Part shown: positions 5,550-8,564 of the stretch, piece by piece
Layout: each line of letters opens with the position of its first letter
Numbering within the stretch: position 1 is the stretch's first letter
Origin: Maricaulis sp.
GTDB taxonomy: Bacteria; Pseudomonadota; Alphaproteobacteria; Caulobacterales; Maricaulaceae
Assembly: GCA_002694345.1 (NCBI GenBank)
Contig: NZLV01000149.1
Location: 1 to 8,564 of the forward strand
DNA: 8,564 nt
Direction: 5' to 3'
The notes under the pieces: model-generated
Databases searched by the model: none
Told to the model about the DNA's origin: nothing
Seen by the model: the letters and a program-made list of their open reading frames with translations, nothing else
Translations under genes and position numbers: made by a program

Positions 5550-6461
5550 ATGAATGCCGTCGACAAGACCCTTGATCGTGATAGCGGGCTCACCGTTTCC
5601 TTCGAATTCTTTCCGCCCAAGACGGAGAAGATGGAGGAGCGGCTTTGGGAGACGGTGCAGCGGCTCGAGCCGATCGATCCGGCCTTTGTTTCGGTGACTT
5701 ACGGTGCCGGTGGTTCGACGCGTGAGCGGACGCACGGCACGGTCAAGCGCATTGCCCAGGAAACCGGACTGCGTCCTGCCGGGCATCTGACCTGCGTCTC
5801 AGCCACCAAGGAAGAAGTGCTCGCTGTGGCCGAGGACTACTGGCAGGCCGGTGTGAAACACATCGTCGCCCTTCGCGGGGATCCGCCTGAAGGCATGGGG
5901 GCCCGTTTTGAGCCGCATCCGGATGGTTTCCGCAATTCGGTCGAATTGGTGGAAGGCCTTCGCGCGCATCGTCCGGAACTCGGCAAGTGTTTCGAGGTTT
6001 CCGTCTCCTGCTATCCGGAACTGCATCCGGAAAGCCAGGGCTGGGAGGCCGAGATCGCCTTCCTCAAGGCCAAGCAGGATGCCGGGGCGGATCGTGCGAT
6101 CACGCAATTCTTCTACGAACCTGCTGTCTATCTGAACTTTCTGGAACGGGCCCGTGCTGGCGGCGTCACCATGCCAATCGTGCCGGGCATCATGCTGCAG
6201 CCGAATTTCAATGGTCTCAAGAAGATTGCGGGCCTGTGTGGCGCGTCGCTGCCGGCTTGGCTGCACGAGCTCTATTCCGGACTGGATGATGACGCGGAAA
6301 CGCGCGAACTGGTCACGGCCAATGTGGCGGCCGAGCTGTGCCAGAAGCTGGCGGCTGAGGGCGTGCGCGACTTCCACTTCTACACGTTGAACCGGGCCGG
6401 TCTGGCGTTGTCGACCTGCCATCTTCTCGGTGCCAAACCCAAATCGGCAAAGGCGGCGTGA
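5550..6461 (+). CDS. metF: 5,10-methylenetetrahydrofolate reductase
   Basis: MetF is a cytoplasmic FAD enzyme that reduces 5,10-methylene-THF to 5-methyl-THF, the methyl donor for methionine synthase. From ATG 5550 the product is 303 residues, close to the usual 300 or so of the single-domain bacterial barrel form. Visible signatures are VSFEFFPPKT (16-25) with the catalytic Glu at 19, SVTYGAGGSTRERT (48-61), HIVALRGDPPEG (104-115) with the FAD-side Asp, TQFFYE (185-190), and HFYTLNRAGL near the C-terminus. Earlier in-frame starts exist (ATG 5487, GTG 5526). ATG 5487 lies inside the operator palindrome and would add a Cys-rich tail (MSQCESGCEAAPCV) not expected in the family, so 5550 is preferred. 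Its ribosome binding site is weak (GGA at 5540-5542). The methionine synthase gene follows two bases after the stop. Confidence 0.95.
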   Translation: MNAVDKTLDRDSGLTVSFEFFPPKTEKMEERLWETVQRLEPIDPAFVSVTYGAGGSTRERTHGTVKRIAQETGLRPAGHLTCVSATKEEVLAVAEDYWQAGVKHIVALRGDPPEGMGARFEPHPDGFRNSVELVEGLRAHRPELGKCFEVSVSCYPELHPESQGWEAEIAFLKAKQDAGADRAITQFFYEPAVYLNFLERARAGGVTMPIVPGIMLQPNFNGLKKIAGLCGASLPAWLHELYSGLDDDAETRELVTANVAAELCQKLAAEGVRDFHFYTLNRAGLALSTCHLLGAKPKSAKAA

Positions 6462-6463
6462 TC

Positions 6464-7522
6464 ATGACCCGGCAGGACCGTATCGCGGCACTGGAAGCCT
6501 TGGCAAAAGAGTCTGTGCTGATCCTCGATGGTGCCATGGGGACCCAGATTCAGGATCTCGGACTGGATGAAGACGGTTATCGCGGCGATCGCTTCGCTGA
6601 TTGGGCTTCGTCCATCAAGGGCAATAACGACATCCTCAATCTCACGGCTCCGGAGTCGGTGAAGGCGATCCACCGGGCTTACTTCCAGGCCGGTTCTCAT
6701 ATTGTAGAAACCAACACGTTTTCGGCGACCACAATCGCGCAAGCCGATTACAACATGCAGAGCCTGGCGGACGAGATCGCCCGTGAAGGCGCGCGCCAGG
6801 CTCGAGAGGCGGCCGATGCGGTCGAGGCTGAAACCGGTATTCCCCGCGCGGTCGCGGGCGCGATCGGGCCGACCAACAAGACCCTGTCCATTTCGCCCGA
6901 TGTCAATGATCCGGGCTATCGGGACATTGATTTCGAGGCCGTGCGCCAAGCCTATTACGACCAGGCGGCGGCGATGGCCGAGCTTGTCGACTTTTTCCTG
7001 ATCGAGACCGTCTTCGACACGCTCAACGCCAAGGCGGCGATCAAGGCGCTACTGGATCTGCGGGCGGCCACCGGCGAGGATATCCCCATCATGATCTCCG
7101 GCACGATCACGGATCGCTCCGGCCGGACGCTGTCGGGCCAGACGGCGGAAGCCTTCTGGTATTCCGTTCGCCATGCGCGTCCGTGGGCCGTGGGCCTCAA
7201 TTGTGCGCTGGGGGCCGAGGAAATGCGCCCCTATATCGCGGAGATCGCCCGGCTCGCGGATACGCGCATCATCGCTTATCCCAATGCCGGCCTTCCCAAT
7301 GACATGGGCGAGTATGACGAACAGCCGGACCAGACCGCCGGGTTCGTGTCCGAATGGGCCGAGCATGGCCTGGTCAATATTCTCGGCGGCTGCTGCGGCA
7401 CGACACCAGCCCATATCCGCGCCATCGCCCGCTCCGTCAAAGACGTGCAGCCCCGTCGGCCCGCCAAGCGCGAACGGGCCATGCGCCTGTCCGGCCTGGA
7501 ACCCTTTGAGCTCTCAGCCTGA
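6464..7522 (+). CDS. metH: Methionine synthase, homocysteine-binding subunit (split MetH, N-terminal half)
   Basis: This is the zinc-dependent homocysteine-binding barrel of cobalamin-dependent methionine synthase as a separate 352-residue protein. Visible signatures are LDGAMGTQIQ (21-30), ETNTFSATT (82-90), AGAIGPTNKTLS (131-142), GLNCALGAEEMRP (244-256) and LGGCCGTTPAHI (307-318). From ATG 6464 the three zinc-binding cysteines fall at residues 247, 310 and 311, the same numbers as in E. coli MetH, which supports this start over GTG 6458. An AAAGGCGG run upstream can serve as ribosome binding site. The gene starts two bases after the metF stop, so translation is probably coupled. The protein ends at RLSGLEPFELSA, just before the linker into the folate domain. 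It needs the next gene's product to form a complete enzyme. Confidence 0.94.
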   Translation: MTRQDRIAALEALAKESVLILDGAMGTQIQDLGLDEDGYRGDRFADWASSIKGNNDILNLTAPESVKAIHRAYFQAGSHIVETNTFSATTIAQADYNMQSLADEIAREGARQAREAADAVEAETGIPRAVAGAIGPTNKTLSISPDVNDPGYRDIDFEAVRQAYYDQAAAMAELVDFFLIETVFDTLNAKAAIKALLDLRAATGEDIPIMISGTITDRSGRTLSGQTAEAFWYSVRHARPWAVGLNCALGAEEMRPYIAEIARLADTRIIAYPNAGLPNDMGEYDEQPDQTAGFVSEWAEHGLVNILGGCCGTTPAHIRAIARSVKDVQPRRPAKRERAMRLSGLEPFELSA

Positions 7523-7534
7523 GACCCGAATTTC

Positions 7535-8564
7535 ATGACCCAATCGGTACCCAGCTTCGTCAATGTCGGCGAGCGGACGAATGTCACGGGCTCGGCCCGT
7601 TTCCGCAAACTCATCACAGAGGGTGACTACGCCGAAGCTGTGTCCGTGGCCCGGCAGCAGGTCGAGAACGGCGCCCAGATCATCGATGTGAACATGGATG
7701 AGGGTCTGCTCGACAGTGTCGAGGCCATGACCACTTTCCTGCGCATGATTGCCGGCGAACCGGATGTCGCGCGCGTTCCGGTCATGGTCGACAGCTCCAA
7801 ATGGGAGGTGATCGAGGCCGGGCTGCAGAACGTCCAGGGCAAGGCCATCGTCAATTCGATCAGTCTGAAAGAGGGCGAGACCATCTTCCGCGAACAGGCC
7901 CAGGCTTGCCTGTCCTATGGCGCCGCCGTGATCGTGATGGCTTTCGACGAAACCGGCCAGGCCGATACCGCCGACCGCAAGTTCGAGATCTGCCAGCGGG
8001 CCTACAGGATCCTGGTCGACGAAATCGGATTTCCGCCGGAAGACATCATCTTCGATCCGAACATCTTCGCCGTGGCGACCGGGATCGAGGAGCACAACAA
8101 TTACGCCGTCGACTTCATCGAGGCGACGCGCCGTATCCGAGAGAACCTGCCCGGCTGTCACGTTTCTGGCGGACTCTCCAACATCTCCTTCTCCTTCCGG
8201 GGCAATGAGCCGGTGCGCCGGGCCATGCACTCGGTCTTCCTCTATCACGCCATCAAGGCGGGGATGGATATGGGGATCGTCAATGCCGGCCAGCTCGACA
8301 TCTATGACGATATCGAGCCGGAGCTGCGCGATCTGGTCGAGGATGTCATCCTCAATCGCCGTGATGATGCGACCGACCGCCTGCTGGAAGCGGCTGAAGC
8401 CTGGCGTGGACAGGGGGGCGGCAAGACCAAGGAGCGTGACCTGAAATGGCGCGAGGCTCCGGTCGCCGATCGCATCCGTCATGCCCTGGTCCATGGCATC
8501 AATGAATTCATCGTTGAGGACACCGAAGAGGCGCGCCAATCCTTTGAGCGCCCGCTCCATGTCA
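7535..8564 (+). CDS. metH: Methionine synthase, folate/cobalamin subunit (split MetH, C-terminal half; open at right edge)
   Basis: From ATG 7535 there are 343 codons without a stop up to the window edge. The product begins MTQSVPSFVNVGERTNVTGS, the exact opening of the 5-methyl-THF-binding (pterin-binding) domain of MetH. Further signatures are AQIIDVNMDEGLLD (47-60), VPVMVDSSKW (81-90), KAIVNSISLKEGE (103-115), DPNIFAVATG (174-183), CHVSGGLSNISFSFRG (208-223) and AMHSVFLYHAIKAGMDMGIVNAGQL (230-254). From about residue 310 (VADRIRHALVHGINEFIVED) the cap of the cobalamin-binding module begins. The cobalamin loop (DXHXXG) and the SAM-dependent reactivation domain would lie beyond the edge. The gene starts 12 bases after the stop of the homocysteine-binding gene, with only a weak ribosome binding site (TGAGA). 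Confidence 0.94.
   Translation, partial: MTQSVPSFVNVGERTNVTGSARFRKLITEGDYAEAVSVARQQVENGAQIIDVNMDEGLLDSVEAMTTFLRMIAGEPDVARVPVMVDSSKWEVIEAGLQNVQGKAIVNSISLKEGETIFREQAQACLSYGAAVIVMAFDETGQADTADRKFEICQRAYRILVDEIGFPPEDIIFDPNIFAVATGIEEHNNYAVDFIEATRRIRENLPGCHVSGGLSNISFSFRGNEPVRRAMHSVFLYHAIKAGMDMGIVNAGQLDIYDDIEPELRDLVEDVILNRRDDATDRLLEAAEAWRGQGGGKTKERDLKWREAPVADRIRHALVHGINEFIVEDTEEARQSFERPLHV

Noticed and set aside
5337..5786. N-terminal extension of metK (frame open back to 5786)
   Set aside because: It runs antisense through the divergent control region and the start of metF, has no MetK similarity, and GTG 5336 has a good ribosome binding site and the family N-terminus.
7505..7540. Frameshift or nonsense mutation splitting metH
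   Set aside because: The break falls exactly between domains, the second gene has its own ATG, and split MetH is known in related bacteria.
7514..8560. Minus-strand frame of 348 codons at the right edge
   Set aside because: It is antisense to the folate-domain half of methionine synthase, whose motifs are clear on the plus strand.

Overview
The window is ordinary chromosome from a GC-rich alphaproteobacterium, probably of the Caulobacterales/Hyphomonadales group. The grounds are the DUF4164-zapA-6S RNA-5-formyl-THF cyclo-ligase order, a methionine synthase split into two genes, the roughly 470-residue form of S-adenosylhomocysteinase, and GANTC (CcrM-type) sites clustered before a cell-division gene. 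The exact genus cannot be read from the sequence. I found no transposon, phage, CRISPR, toxin-antitoxin or defence module.

Layout. (1) Positions 2-508, minus strand: the start of an unidentified membrane-anchored protein, open at the left edge. (2) 509-723: divergent intergenic region with a candidate promoter and three GANTC sites. (3) 724-2611, plus strand: DUF4164 coiled-coil protein, zapA (overlapping the previous stop), a 6S RNA, a 5-formyltetrahydrofolate cyclo-ligase gene starting at TTG at the base of the 6S closing stem, and a small STAS-like protein of unknown function. (4) 2630-2662: a strong hairpin serving as terminator for both converging units. (5) 2684-5336, minus strand: metK then ahcY, separated by a hairpin. 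(6) 5337-5549: divergent control region holding two closely related palindromes, one against each divergent gene. (7) 5550-8564, plus strand: metF, the homocysteine-binding half of methionine synthase, and the pterin-binding start of the other half, which runs off the right edge.

The genes from 2684 to the right edge make up nearly a complete activated-methyl cycle. MetF makes 5-methyl-THF, split MetH transfers the methyl group to homocysteine, MetK makes S-adenosylmethionine, and AhcY returns S-adenosylhomocysteine to homocysteine. The cyclo-ligase at 1634 feeds the same folate pool. The most useful observation is the matched palindrome pair between metK and metF. It suggests that one repressor controls both arms of the cycle, although no regulator gene lies in the window. 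Other points worth checking are the overlap of the 6S RNA end with the cyclo-ligase start, and the GANTC-bearing promoter before DUF4164-zapA.
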